Source of the DNA: Diphasiastrum complanatum
Lineage: Eukaryota; Streptophyta; Lycopodiopsida; Lycopodiales; Lycopodiaceae
DNA length: 64,000 nt
Direction of reading: 5' to 3'
Assembly (NCBI GenBank): GCA_029204225.1
Contig: CM055106.1
Coordinates: 3,499,954 to 3,563,953 of the forward strand
The notes under the pieces are model-generated. The model worked only from the letters and a program-made list of their open reading frames with translations. It was not told the origin of the DNA and made no database searches. Positions 11,431 to 22,132 of this stretch are shown here, piece after piece. The stretch's first letter is position 1; every line of letters starts with the position of its first letter. The translations under genes and the position numbers were made by a program.

Positions 11431-12604
11431 CTATTTCTCGAACAGACCTTTGTCTAAGGCCTTTGTGAAAATGTCAGCCACCATCTCCTTTGTTTGAATG
11501 AAAATAGTCTGCAGCATCTTATTCCCGATTAGATCCCTTGTCAAGTGATACTTGATTGCGATGTGTTTCATCCTTGAGTGAAACACAGGGTCCTTTGTCA
11601 GATGTATTGCAGATGTATTGTCCATATGCAAAATCAGAGGCTCATTCCTTGTTTCGCCTAGCTCGTCAAAGAACTGTTTGAGCCAAATGATTTCATTAGC
11701 CATCTTTGTTGTTGCAACGTACTCTGTTTAGCAGGATGACTGAGTCACAATGGTCTGCTTCTTGCTGACCCAGAGAATTGCTGCTCCTGACGCGACGGTG
11801 CAACCTCCTGAGACACTTTTGCAGTCGTCCTTGAGAGATGCCTAGCTAGCATCACTGTAGAAAAGCATCTAGAACCCTGCATCATGAGAATAACACAAAT
11901 AAAAATTCTTCATTATGAAGGTATTGCAAAATCCGTTTTGCAATCTTCCAATGAGTTGAGCCTAGATTTGTACATAATTGGCTCATCTTGAACACGACAT
12001 AAGCAATGTCAGGACGTGTGTTATCTGCAAGGTACATCAACGATCCGATCAACTTCCTATATGGTGTAAGCTGCATCAATTCTCTTCCTTCTTTAGAGTC
12101 TTTGAACAGTCGTCATTCGTCAGGATTGTTCCTACAAGCATTGGAGTATTGGCTCCTTTGCAACTCAGCATCCCGAAATCTTCTAGGATTTTCTAGGTAT
12201 ATCTGGACTGATGAAGGTACAATTTACCTCCCTCATAGTCCTTGTCAATCTGTAAGCCAAGATAACATCTAGCTTCTCCCAGGCCTGCAGTCTTGAAATG
12301 TTTCGAGATGTCATACTTCGCCTCAACAATAAGCTCTTCACTTTTGTAGAGTATCAAAGTGTCGTCCACGTATACAGCTACAATCATGATCTTCCCATCT
12401 ATAATTCTTACATAAACATTGGAATCAGCCATTAGTGGCTTGAATCCTAAGGATTTCGAGACTTGATCTTTCTTCTCATACCATTGTCGCATTGACTGCT
12501 TCAGACCGTAGATACTCCTATGCATTCTGCATGCATAAGTAGGAAGTGAATTCGAGATGTAGCCTGGAGGTTGATCTATGTAGACTTCTTCGTCTAGCTC
12601 GCCA
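11431..12604 (-). pseudogene. Copia RT-RNase H fragment
   Basis: Three minus-strand frames belong to a copia pol of a different lineage from copia-1. The first has LDEEVYIDQPPGY, SIYGLKQSMRQWY and the RT box VYVDDTLIL. The second has RKLIGSLMYLADNTRPDIAY. The third is the RNase H tail HMDNTSAIHLTKDPVFHSRMKH with VADIFTKALDKGLF. Frameshifts separate them near 12190 and 11710-11880. The 5' end is cut exactly where the copia-2 LTR begins (about 12604), so gag, protease and integrase of this element are missing. Confidence 0.85.
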
Positions 12605-12839
12605 AGCATTCACCATAAGCAATCACCAAAGAAGTCGGAAGAAGAACACGCACTATCAATCTATCACACTGCAACATACTGAATGTAAAATGTACATATA
12701 AACCCTGAACCCTGATAGAGAGGGAGAACCTAGGAGTAGACTACTAGACTAGCCAACGGCTAGTTACAGCTAGTAATAAAGTACATTGTAAATAGTAACT
12801 AAGAAGTGTAACAATGAAGTTTATCATTGATTTCTAACA
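12605..12839 (-). repeat. copia-2 3' LTR
   Basis: It matches 16245-16480 with only about ten differences by eye and ends TTTCTAACA. It lacks the first ~25 bp (TGTCAATAATC...) present in the 5' LTR. The minus-strand polypurine tract GAGGGAGAG lies immediately before its TGTTAGAAATC start. Confidence 0.85.
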
Positions 12840-13133
12840 CTCTCCCTCAATGACAAAATTACATTCTTCTATTCCTAGTAGAGTATGAAACTTTTCAAAT
12901 TTACATCTGCCTAATGACTTAGTAAAAATATTTGCCACTTGATCTTCAAATTTACAGAAAACAAGATCAATGGCTCCATCAACAATTTTCTCTCAAACAA
13001 AATGATAATGTATTTTGATGTGCTTGGTTCGAGCATGTAAAACTAGATTTTTGGCAAGTTGAATGTAGCTTTGATTGTCGCGAGATATAGTAGTTGCATC
13101 CACTTGTGGTTGACCTAAATCCACAAGCAAACT

Positions 13134-13329
13134 TCATAACCATACCGCTTCTTGTGCAACATTGCTGAGTGCTCGATATTCAGCTTCCGTCGAGGATAAG
13201 ACTACTGTAGGTTGCTTTTTGTTGTTCCATGAAACTGAAGCTGTACCATAACTGAATGTATGACCACTGGTAGACCTTTTATCATCAATATTACCTGCCC
13301 AATCAACATCTGAGGACACTGATTTAGGA
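13134..13329 (-). pseudogene. copia-2 RNase H remnant
   Basis: The frame reads SSDVDWAGNIDDKRSTSGHTF, then SWNNKKQPTVVLSSTEAEY and ALSNVAQEAVWL. This is the central copia RNase H segment with the D-W-A-G and S-S-T-E-A-E-Y signatures. It ends before the usual ADIFTKAL tail in the same frame. Directly upstream on the minus strand is integrase, not RT, so this is the downstream side of an internal deletion. Confidence 0.85.
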
Positions 13330-13986
13330 TGTGCGTTGTTGTGCTACAAGCTTCTGCTCAACAGGTGTTTGGCAGACCCTTGCTTTTGAGCATCGTCCTG
13401 GCCATCTCAACAATAGATCTTTTCTTTCGTTCTGCAACTCCATTTTGCTGTGGTGAATAAGGTGTTGTAGTCTGCCTCTTGATCCCTTGATATTTGCAGA
13501 AATCAATAAATTATGTCGAAAAATACTCACCATCTCCATCAGATCTCAAAGTTTTGATGCAACATCCTGTTTGCTTTTCAACTAATGCCTTGAATTCCCT
13601 GAACTTAGCAAAAGCATCTGATTTCTTGCTTATGAAATAAATCCAAATGCATCTGCTATAATCATCAATGAAGATGATAAAGTAATAGTAGCCACTAAGA
13701 GATCTAGTCTGCATAGGTCCACATAGATCAATGTGGACAAGATCTAGGATGCCACTGGCTCTCCTTGCTCCACTTTTGGGAAACCTCTCTCTGTGTTGTT
13801 TTCCGAAAATGCAACCTTCACAAATTTTTCCTTTAAAAGAAATATCAGGCAATCCTATAACTAGATTATCTTTTTGAGAATTTGTAAACTTTGAGCACTA
13901 ATATGACCGAATCGTTGATTCCAAAGATCACTTCGACTATCAACCGTGCTTACCATAGCTTGAGAAAAAGATCTCGCATTCAATTT
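13330..13986 (-). pseudogene. copia-2 integrase, truncated
   Basis: The minus-strand frames include the zinc-binding end CEGCIFGKQHRERFPKS, the first catalytic region LVHIDLCGPMQTRS with YYFIIFIDDYSR, and the second catalytic Asp in LRSDGDGEY, where the normal GGEY is altered to DGEY. After a stop and frameshift at about 13511-13539 the next frame carries the QQNGVAERK equivalent and ends near KGLPNT. Integrase would insert the cDNA into the genome. The protein is cut before its C-terminal half. Confidence 0.8.
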
Positions 13987-14514
13987 TTAGAGTCGATTCC
14001 CGTTGACTCTAGCTCCTGTAGCAATCACTTTGTAGTGATTTTTGATGTCTTTGACAAGACATTTGTCACTGTCAAACTCAACCTTGAGTTGTTTATTAGC
14101 CATCATCCCAACAGATAGTAGATTTTTAGCTAAGCCAGGTACATATTGCACACTGCTTATCCGCTTTATCTTCCCGCTAGCTAATTTCACTGGTACCACT
14201 CTAATTCTTTTAACAGATAGCAATTTCCAATCGGCTTGTCCAACTTCATCACCATTGTGAGTTTCCTTGAGTTCTAAAAACCACTCTTTCCTTGAAGTCA
14301 TGTGCTTATATGCACCACTATCAATGTACCAGGTATCCTTGGCTTCATCACTTGTCATTAATGCTGTAATGAACAAGTTTGAACTCTTACCTGTATCATC
14401 TTCATATTGATCATCATCGTATTGATGTTGATCAGCATAATTGTCTTCATAATAATCATCATCAAATTGATGTTGATTAGCATAATTGCCTGCTTGCCAT
14501 TTGCCTTTTCTTTG
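13987..14514 (-). pseudogene. copia-2 protease and gag C-terminal repeats
   Basis: The protease starts at DTWYIDSGAYKHM (active-site DSG) and continues to VQYVPGLAKNLLSVGMM. In contrast to copia-1 and copia-3, the codon before IDSG is TAC (Tyr), not a stop. Between the zinc knuckle and the protease is a 15-residue tandem repeat: NYANQHQFDDDYYED followed by NYADQHQYDDDQYED. This acidic linker is encoded by a ~45-bp DNA repeat at about 14411-14497. Confidence 0.8.
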
Positions 14515-15374
14515 TTCTATCTCCTTTTGTTTCTTGAAGCATTCACGCTCCCAACGGTCAGGTTTGTTGCAATACCTACAATTTTTAGGTTTCTTTTGCT
14601 TGGAATAGCCATGTCCTTGACCTCGGCCTTGATTCCAATTGCCTCAATTTGGGCCATCATTGGATTGTTCTTGAAATTGTTGGAACAATCCATGATATGA
14701 GTTTCCACCTCTTGATTGGTGTCTTCCACGACCAAATCTGCCGACACGTCCTCTCACTGCAAGAGCTTGATCAAATCCCATGTTGCAATGACTCAAGTTC
14801 TCTTGACGTTGTCCTTCCTGCAAAAGCAATCCACCTAACTCTTCATAGGTTGGAAGGTTTCCCGTGTGGCTATACTTGTCACAAACATTTGATGTGACTC
14901 ACTCAAACTATTCAATGTCAACTGCATGATCTCATGATCTTGTACTCGCTCTTCAACTACTGCTAATTGGTCACGAATCTCTTTGATCTTCAGTATGTGA
15001 TCAGCAACAGTTGCATCATCATCTGTCCGCAATGTGTGCAGCTTCGTCTTCAGGAATAGCACTCGAGATGTGTTCGTGGTCTCAAACAATGCCTTCAACG
15101 TATCCCATGCTTCTTTTGGTCCTTCTGAATCCGAAATGTAGGGAATAATTGCATCTCTAACTGATAAGTTGATGACATTTTGTGCTTTCCGTTTTCTCCT
15201 GTCAAATGTCCGCTGATCTTCTTCAATCACTAGCCTTGTCTCTTCACTTGTCACGATCTCCCATAGCTCCTTTTCCATCAAAATGTTTTTCAGTTTGAAT
15301 TTCTAAACTACATAGTTGTCGGCTCCTTCCAATTTGCTTGACTCATTGAGGACACTCTCGCTTAGAGTTGTCAT
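14515..15374 (-). pseudogene. copia-2 gag
   Basis: The likely start is the ATG at 15372-15374 (MTTLSES, then KLEGADNYVV). A TAG replaces the conserved Trp codon near 15303, so downstream translation would need readthrough or an internal ATG at 15281. The capsid region has ISDSEGPKEAWDTLKALFET and NTSRVLFLKTKLHTL. Further frames follow after shifts near 14835 and 14644. The zinc knuckle reads CRYCNKPDRWEREC, in which Arg stands at the position usually held by the zinc-binding His. Confidence 0.8.
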
Positions 15375-15451
15375 TACTGAACAGATGAGTCCAGATCAAG
15401 TAATTTATCACACCACAAAACTGTATATTTTTCTGGTTATACACCTGATAT

Positions 15452-15690
15452 CAGAATGGAACGTGGAAGTATAGCTACTCACAATCCTCCTTAACTTGTG
15501 CGCGTGGATCCGATATTGGAGCATGTGATATCGGACTTGAGCGTGGATGTACAACTACTCGAAATTTTTTTTAGCTCGTGCGCTTGGATCCGATATCGGT
15601 ATGGACAATATCGGACTGGAGCGCGGATGTACGATTGCTCGGGTTTCTCTTCAGTTAGCACGCTTGGATTCGATATTGGTACGGATATAA
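15452..15690. repeat. Three ~80-bp tandem repeats in copia-2 leader
   Basis: Three consecutive units of about 80 bp share the frame 'gag/aacgtggatgta', 'ctactc', 'gcttggatccgatat(c/t)gg' and 'atatcgga'. They lie in the minus-strand untranslated leader between primer-binding site and gag, so they are not coding. Tandem repeats here can vary leader length or fold the RNA; that role is inference. Confidence 0.8.
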
Positions 15691-16207
15691 AAAAGAGAAT
15701 ATAAAAACTTTCAAAGGAAATATTCTAGATTCTCTACTTCGGCGCGACGGCTACGCCGCCTCCTCTTTGCTTAGATTTCAAAACAAGTGATCATTCAAAT
15801 AGACAGATATTAGTAATGTGAAAGGTATGAAGCCTCAAAGCTCTAAATGGCAGTACTAGACACTGTCTGGTGTGATTTGTAGTACTCCAAACAAACAAAC
15901 GAGAGATTTCTTGGCACAACTCTCTGACAAATGACACTTTTCACAAAGACTAAAAAAATTGTAAAACTTTTCCCACTCAATATATTTTCAATCTGTCTGA
16001 TGTTGTCCTGGCCTTTTCGATGCCTCCGGGACTGTGTCTTCGCTCCCCACTAATAACTGTGAGCTCCAAAACCTGCAAAATACATCAAGAAGAATTTCTT
16101 CCAGCCGTTTTTTTTTGTCTCTCCAAGCTTACACCTCCTCTGAAGGACTTTCTCCGCGGAGCCTGTGACAAGTTGTATCCATTGATTAGGCACGTAGGAC
16201 TATCGTA

Positions 16208-16219
16208 GCTCTGATACCA
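16208..16219 (-). other. copia-2 primer-binding site
   Basis: The minus strand reads TGGTATCAGAGC, directly beside the 5' LTR that starts at 16220. It is a perfect complement of the initiator-Met tRNA 3' end. Confidence 0.9.
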
Positions 16220-16480
16220 TGTCAATAATCAGATATGCAACATCAAGCATTCACCATAAGCAATCACCAAAGAAGCTGGAAGAAGAACACGCACTATCAA
16301 TCTATCACATTGCAACATACTGAATGTAAAATGCACATATAGATCTTGAACCCTGATAGAGAGGGAGAACCTAGGAGTAGACTACTAGACTAGCCAACGG
16401 CTAGTTACAGCTAGTAATAAAGTACATCGTAAACAGTAACTAAGAAGTGTAACAATGAAGTTTATCATTGATTTCTAACA
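16220..16480 (-). repeat. copia-2 5' LTR, 261 bp
   Basis: In plus orientation it runs TGTCAATAATC to TTTCTAACA and abuts the primer-binding site. It is unusually short for a copia LTR. The sequence beyond it (taaat) is the only flank available, because the other LTR has lost its outer end. Confidence 0.85.
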
Positions 16481-17474
16481 TAAATGTCTAGGTGCAGATC
16501 TTAATTGTACACGTACAACACCACATTTAGATCATTATCCAAATCATTTTAAGTTAACCAATAGATCTATCAGAATAGATCTGTTAACTCTACAAGTAAT
16601 TGTCAAAAACAATACTTGATCACATGTCTATGTTCAACAACTAGGTTAAGTGCACCATATAACCTTAGTAATCCAGGAATTCATAGTAGATCCAAACAAG
16701 ATTAATCAATGCACATATGAGAAAAATCTCACTATGACCCAGTACATAAACACATATGTCATGATTAGGTAGATTTCTCCAAAATCCGCATATGTTACTC
16801 ACGTATCTCACTGAGAATCTTGTAACTCAGCTACAGAAGATTCTATTTCTCTTGAGTAAATAACATATCTGGGACATCTCTGAAGTGAATAATTGCACAT
16901 CACAAGTTTTCCAACCATCATACTTTTATCAACTAAATTCCTTTAACCAATGAACCTACTTCAGATCTTAGTGCACAAACTAAGATTAGGCTGACTTATA
17001 CAGACATTTTTGGACAAAAGTTTCAGATTAAAGCTTTATTCCACTGATCCAATCCATAACTAAATGGTACTTGGTAGCCAATCAGTGAATCTTAATTCAA
17101 TCTTTACCACTACTTCCCATATTCATGAATATCTCATAGCTCAAAAACTCCCAAATCTCCTCTAGTTCCAGATTATTCAAGATAATCACTAGAGATTTTC
17201 TCTATTCCACTAGATAATTCCACCATTGCACACAAACTGGATTCCACAAAAGAAATCTATGCAACTAGTTAATCCCATGAAAGTCTTATTCCTATCATTT
17301 TCTTCTCCCCCTTTTAAAAGAATTTCATAATTTCAATCAAAAAGTTCCCAGGAGACAACGTATAAGATATCAAAGATTTGAAAAAGTCAGTAATGAGTAC
17401 TATTACAAACTGGAATTTTTTCCTTAAAATCATAAAATATCTTATCTTTCTTTGTGAAAATAATGAGAAGCTAG
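16481..17474. other. Unassigned AT-rich stretch
   Basis: About 1 kb with no coding frame and no similarity that I can see to the other repeats in the window. It borders a copia 3' fragment on the right. Confidence 0.45.
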
Positions 17475-18398
17475 GTTGAAGAAACTAAGCATGCAATTGG
17501 TAGTGAGTTTAAGATGCAGGACTTCGGAGTTCTTCACTATATTCTAGGCCTTGAAATAGATTTCTGGAAAGGTCATGCATTTATAAGCCAAAGCATATAT
17601 GCACTTTCCATGCTCAAGAAATTCCAGATGGAAAATTGTAAAGGCATAGATACACCTATGGAGCACACTGTAAAAGTTCCTATGAAAGATGATGAAAAAT
17701 TCTTTGAGGACATCACTCTTTATAGGAGTCTTATTGGATCAGTTATTTGGTTAACACTGACTAGGCCTGATCTAAGATTTTGTGTTCATAAGCTAAGTCA
17801 ACACATGCAGGATCCAAACTTATATCACCTGAAGTTGGCTAAAAGAATCTTGAGGTATATATCTTCTACCTTAGATTATGGATTATTCTACAAGGGAGAA
17901 TATTTGACTTTCATTGCTTTTTCAGATTCAGATTTTGCAGGAGACAAGTTGGATAGAAAATCCACAAGTGCTTACACTATATTTCTTGGAGGAAACTTGG
18001 TTTCTTGGCTCTCAAAGAAGCAGGCAACTATTTCCTTATCATCCTGTGAAACTGAGTACAAATATCTCACAACCACAACAAAGGAGGTTTTATAGATCAA
18101 AAGGCTACTTTTGGAGCTAAAGTGTTATGCAGATGAGGATCTTCCAATTATCAAGAATGACAACATTTCTGCTCAAGCTCTTGCAAATAACCCAGTTTTC
18201 CATGCAAGGAAAAAACACGTTGAAGCAGCTCATCATTTTGTAAGAGAAAAAATCATTGGGAGAGAGATCTCACTGGAGCATGTTGATTCTACAAATTGTG
18301 TTGCAAATCTTCTCACCAAGCCACTACTCAAGAATGTCTTTATCAAGATGAGGTCTAACCTTGGCCTAATTTTGAAGTCTATGTTGATAGAAACATAA
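17475..18398 (+). pseudogene. Copia RT end and RNase H, one stop
   Basis: A single plus-strand frame of 308 codons runs from the RT C-terminus (KMQDFGVLHYILGLEIDF) through YRSLIGSVIWLTLTRPDL and DSDFAGDKLDRKSTSAY to the RNase H end NLLTKPLLKN. Only one stop interrupts it, TAG at 18093-18095, where related elements have Trp (KEVLW). The upstream end is lost at about 17475. A purine tract and an LTR follow, so this is the 3' part of a plus-strand element. Confidence 0.9.
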
Positions 18399-18411
18399 AT
18401 TTTGAGGAGTG

Positions 18412-19140
18412 TGTAGATTATTAAAATATTATCTTCCTATCTCGAGTTTGGGGCCATGTCCATGGTAATTTCCACTAAATTTCATGTTGTACATAAAAGG
18501 TATGTGAATTGAGCACATAACCTTCTAGTATAGGTCGGACTTGAGTTAGATAGATTCAATTATGATCACATGCAGAAGTTTATATAGCATGCAGTGTCAT
18601 ACTGTATGCATGCAAGCCACATGCAATTAGTGCATGCAACATGCAAAGTGGTTTTTGTGACCTACACATTGTCTAGGCAGTTTCATGAGTTGACATGCAG
18701 TACATGCAACATCCATGCATGCAGTTACACATGTGGATCTCTGGTAGGTGAATTAGTTCAATTAAGTGAATTTTCCATGCAACTCCACTATAGGAATTTG
18801 AGTCTCTCTCATGTAGGGAAAGCTTGGCATGTTTTGCCATATTGTCAATAATGAGATTTTGGTGTCTTGGACTCATTCTCTCTCTATCCGAGTTTTCCAT
18901 CATTGATTTTCTCTCTCTACACAAGAGCAACCTGTTTTTCCCATACTGAGCACTTAGAATTATTTCTGACATTCAATTCTCATAGTGAGAAGTTAGATTT
19001 TTTTATCAAATGTATGCCATTGTGCTCTTGTCATAGATTTTTCAAGTATATTGTTCTTTGATCAATCTTGTGCAATCACAACACCTCAGTAAGATCTTGT
19101 AGGGTGTGTGGTGAAGTTCACACATGCTAAAAACTTCACA
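18412..19140 (+). repeat. Putative copia 3' LTR with RY-motif cluster
   Basis: The segment starts TGTAGATTATT straight after a TTGAGGAGTG purine tract and may end at AACTTCACA (19140). The right boundary is a guess because no second LTR is present. It has a TATA-like 'tttatatagc' near 18579 and ten CATGCA hexamers between 18569 and 18723. Confidence 0.55.
18569..18723. promoter_or_regulatory. Cluster of ten CATGCA (RY) motifs
   Basis: CATGCA occurs at 18569, 18588, 18609, 18620, 18633, 18640, 18694, 18703, 18714 and 18718, several as the self-complementary GCATGC. RY elements are the known binding sites of plant B3-domain regulators such as ABI3, FUS3 and LEC2. The position inside a presumed LTR suggests a promoter or enhancer role for the element. 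That role is inferred. Confidence 0.5.
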
Positions 19141-19879
19141 GGGGGCACACCGAATCACACTTGAACTATAGGGGGAGTTCGGTAGACAGAAACTTGGGCA
19201 GCTTAACTAGCGCCATGAATCTAGTCGCCAGGTCTCAGCTCTCTCTACCAGCACAAGCCAGACACAATGCCCAGCTGTGTTGGTGGATTGTCAAGACATC
19301 CACTGTGCAAGGTGCTGCCCACAGTGTAAGCACAGGTGTGTCCATGGTCGGTGTCATGCCCATGACTTGTCTCAGGTTGTTTGTGAGGAAAAAGCCCTCT
19401 TTTTCAAGCTATTTTTGATGGAAAATCATCGCTGCGTGCTATTATGCTAACGTGGAACTGTTAGAAAACGACGCGTAAATGGCCCATAATGGCCGGTTGC
19501 ACTGCTATTAAAATACTGTTCATTTGTTAATTTATGTTGTATAAAAATTTCATTTATGTGGCTTATGCCCCTAGTTTCCGGGTTTGTCGGGACCAGGAGG
19601 TGCCAAGTATTTCCGTAATACAGTTCTAGTATTAAAAACTTCGCCGTGAGCCCATAAAAATTGAAACCGTAAATAGGACCAAACTTGGCTTTGAAATTGC
19701 AAGTTGAGGCCAAGTTAGGTGTTAAAAACGAATTTGGGCCAGTGCCCTATTTTTAGAGTCAGTTTTTGAGAAGTCATAAGGAGGTGCCCCATTCTTGAAG
19801 GGGTGCACCTCCAGCCCATTGAGCCCCTACGTACAGGGAGGAGTGTGGGACAACATCACCATTCTCATTGTCATCTTCT

Positions 19880-19881
<2 letters not shown>
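19141..19881. other. Unassigned stretch before GA repeat
   Basis: I find no convincing gene. Short frames on both strands lack motifs. It could hold decayed LTR or intergenic sequence. Confidence 0.4.

Positions 19882-19949
<68 letters not shown>
19882..19949. repeat. (GA)n microsatellite
   Basis: A pure GA run of about 68 bp. Frames through it encode Arg-Glu or Ser-Leu repeats and are artefacts. GA tracts are common in plant 5' untranslated regions, but no gene is visible downstream. Confidence 0.97.
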
Positions 19950-19951
<2 letters not shown>

Positions 19952-21165
19952 TTGTGTGGAGAAGCTTGAAGAGAAAGAGAAGGAGTAGAAGCTGTTTTGC
20001 TTGGTGCCTCTCATCTCTTCCACTTTCAATTTGTGCTCAATCCCATAGAAGCAAGGAGGAGGAAAGGAGAAGAGGCCGATCTGCCTGGTGCCTTCCACTC
20101 TAACTTCTTTGTTGGATCTTTGCTGCAAACTGCTTTTAATTCATTGCTATAAATATGTTAATTGATTTATAGCATTGTGTTTATTCTCTGGATTATAGTT
20201 TGTGGATTGTGAGTTTATGCTCTTGCTGTCTCTAACACTAAATTGCAGGCTGTGAGGATTTGGAAGTCATCTAATCTTGTTATTGTAGGCCTATGAAACT
20301 ATGGGCACATTGTTGTTCTCTGCTGTTTAAGCACTTATGGTTCTTGGTTTCATTATGTTATGCAAATCAATGGTTGCATGTTCTCTCATTTGTATACACT
20401 CTCTGGATAGAATGACAGATATTTGCTTGATGTTGTGGATGATCTAAAGATTAGACATTGTGAAACAAACAAGATAATGAAAGTTCTTCATAACTAAAGG
20501 GAAAGACATAGCCCACATTCCAGACTTGAGGATCGTTGCTCAGATCTTGAAAGAAACATCTTCTTGTCTTCTGTTATTAATTTGACAATAATTCTACAGC
20601 CCTGACTGCCAAGCATCATTAGAGCAGAAAATAACTTGCTCGTCGATGGTTTCTGGGGCTTGATCTATGGTTTTATTCGTGCCTGTAGCCGCTCTCCCTG
20701 CTGCCAGTGATCTCGGCTGGTTCCTTCTCTCCTTTCTCTTACCTGAGTGCCCTGTGACTTGCTGATGCCCTTTCTCCACCTGGAATATGACGTCTTTTCC
20801 TTACCTGAACCTGCTGTCTGGGGACTTTTGCCTGCGATCTTCTTTCCTATCTATGGATCCATGCATTCTTATCTCTCCACGCATCCCTGCTCCCTCTACC
20901 TGCGACTATTTATCTATACACATTGTGGATCGCCGGCCTACCCCCTTCTCTAACCACTCTTCTACCTGCAAATTACCCCGCTCCTCTGATCTGCAACCTC
21001 TCTCCTTCCAATGCCTGTGCCCTGTTGCGGGTTCCTCACCTGAAATTGCCTACTGCGACCCGCTCGCCCCTCTGATCCTAAGCCAGGCGCACATAGTGGG
21101 CCGTGAGTTAGGTCATTTCCATCACGCTGGCCGACGGACAGGCCTCCTACATTATCTCATGATTT
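19950..21165. other. Unassigned stretch with pyrimidine-rich part
   Basis: A 126-codon plus-strand frame at 20787-21167 (Ser/Pro/Cys-rich) is the longest open frame but has no recognisable domain and mostly reflects a C/T-rich composition. No intron-exon structure is evident. I do not call a gene. Confidence 0.4.
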
Positions 21166-21470
21166 GAAACTTAGGAGTATGTGAATTAGAACAAACACCC
21201 TGGTGCATTTATTCATAGGAAAAAGTAGTAGGTACATTGATGAATAAGATATATACACCCTGAAGGGGAAGTTTAAACAAAAGTAGGCTCAAACAAGAGC
21301 GAAGCTTGCAGTAAAGCTAAGATTAATCCAAATCCTAGCATTAAAAATAATAGTGCATAAACTATGATGATGTCTGTGGGAGTCTGCCAACTGACTGCAG
21401 CAGATTGGAAAAGAGGTGGTGAGTTGACTAATGAAGGGAGATGAAATGTAGCAGCCCGTTACAGAATAGA
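21166..21470 (-). pseudogene. LINE-like element, 3' part (left of copia-3)
   Basis: Read on the minus strand this continues the truncated LINE copy at 27310-27775 once the copia-3 insertion and its ATAGA duplication are set aside. It soon reaches a stop and then a non-coding tail with an AATAAATGCACC polyadenylation-like sequence near 21210. The left limit is approximate. Only the C-terminal coding end and 3' tail of the element are present, as expected for 5' truncation. Confidence 0.55.
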
Positions 21471-22120
21471 TGTGAAAGATTCAACTAGTTTCATCACATT
21501 TTGCAATATTTCCATATTTGGCATATTGAGGCCAAAACTTGTTTTAGACTTAGAGGTTGACTTTTCAAAGTTCATTAGTCTAAATTTCATTCGAATAAAC
21601 ACTTTTTGAAAGTGTGGGAAAGATAGAATGCGAGTTTGAGTACATTCAATTTGAATAAGTTGGGTACACTGAATCTAGACCCAAAATTGGTAGGGTTAGC
21701 ATTTTGGTGGGAAAGCCAAGTGGCCAAATACGGTTTGGACCTGCTATAAAAGGATGTAACTCGTGGAGAGAGTCATCTTCTCTCTTCTCTATCTCATTTC
21801 ATGCTTATACATGGTTCTCTTGGGTTCTACTATCCATTGGTGCACTATCTTGGTGATTGCTTGCAATTCTATGTGTAGAATGATCTATATTTGTTATTTT
21901 TGGATCCACACGTGTGAAATACAGTAGCTTGCTGGTTTTGTATGGAAAGCAACAGTACATAATCATTTCATTCAAGTTTGATCAAGTTCTATTAGTGTTT
22001 GCATCTCAAATTGTGTGTAGATGCTGATTTTTCTACATTGGTGAAATTGGTAGTGAATTTCTCTTTCTAACCAAAGATCATTCAAGTAGATTGGATCTTA
22101 AGGATCTGAAATCTTTCACA
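21471..22120 (+). repeat. copia-3 5' LTR, 650 bp
   Basis: It starts TGTGAAAGAT and ends ATCTTTCACA, immediately before the primer-binding site. It contains a TATA box, a CT-rich 'tcttctctcttctcta' stretch just after it, and a CACACGTGTGAAA motif at about 21910. It is the promoter-bearing copy. Confidence 0.97.
21744..21751 (+). promoter_or_regulatory. TATA box of copia-3 5' LTR
   Basis: TATAAAAG lies 274 bp into the LTR in a 'ctgctataaaaggatg' context, followed some 30-40 bp later by the 'catcttctctcttctc' stretch where transcription would be expected to start. The same box occurs in the 3' LTR near 26934. Confidence 0.8.
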
Positions 22121-22132
22121 TGGTATCAGAGC
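22121..22132 (+). other. copia-3 primer-binding site
   Basis: TGGTATCAGAGC directly follows the CA end of the 5' LTR. It is a perfect complement of the initiator-Met tRNA 3' end used to prime minus-strand cDNA. Confidence 0.95.

Larger units (their letters stand above)
12605..16480 (-). mobile_element. copia-2, LTR element lacking RT
   Basis: A minus-strand copia element with short LTRs (about 235 and 261 bp), an initiator-Met primer-binding site at 16208-16219, gag, protease, integrase and the tail of RNase H. It has a clear polypurine tract ('ttgagggagag', minus strand, just right of 12839). Integrase runs almost directly into RNase H near 13325, so the reverse transcriptase is absent. The outer 25-30 bp of the 3' LTR is missing where it meets another copia fragment. 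Confidence 0.85.

Noticed and set aside
14407-14700. Hydrophobic plus-strand frame resembling a membrane protein
   Set aside because: It is antisense to the acidic Asp/Gln repeat and zinc knuckle of copia-2 gag; Ile and Leu runs come from reverse-reading GAT/CAA codons.
19795-20103. Plus-strand frame with an Arg-Glu repeat
   Set aside because: It is a translation of the (GA)n microsatellite and has no conserved flanking protein sequence.
20787-21167. 126-codon plus-strand frame
   Set aside because: Ser/Pro/Cys-rich from a C/T-rich region, with no domain, splice structure or homologue known to me.
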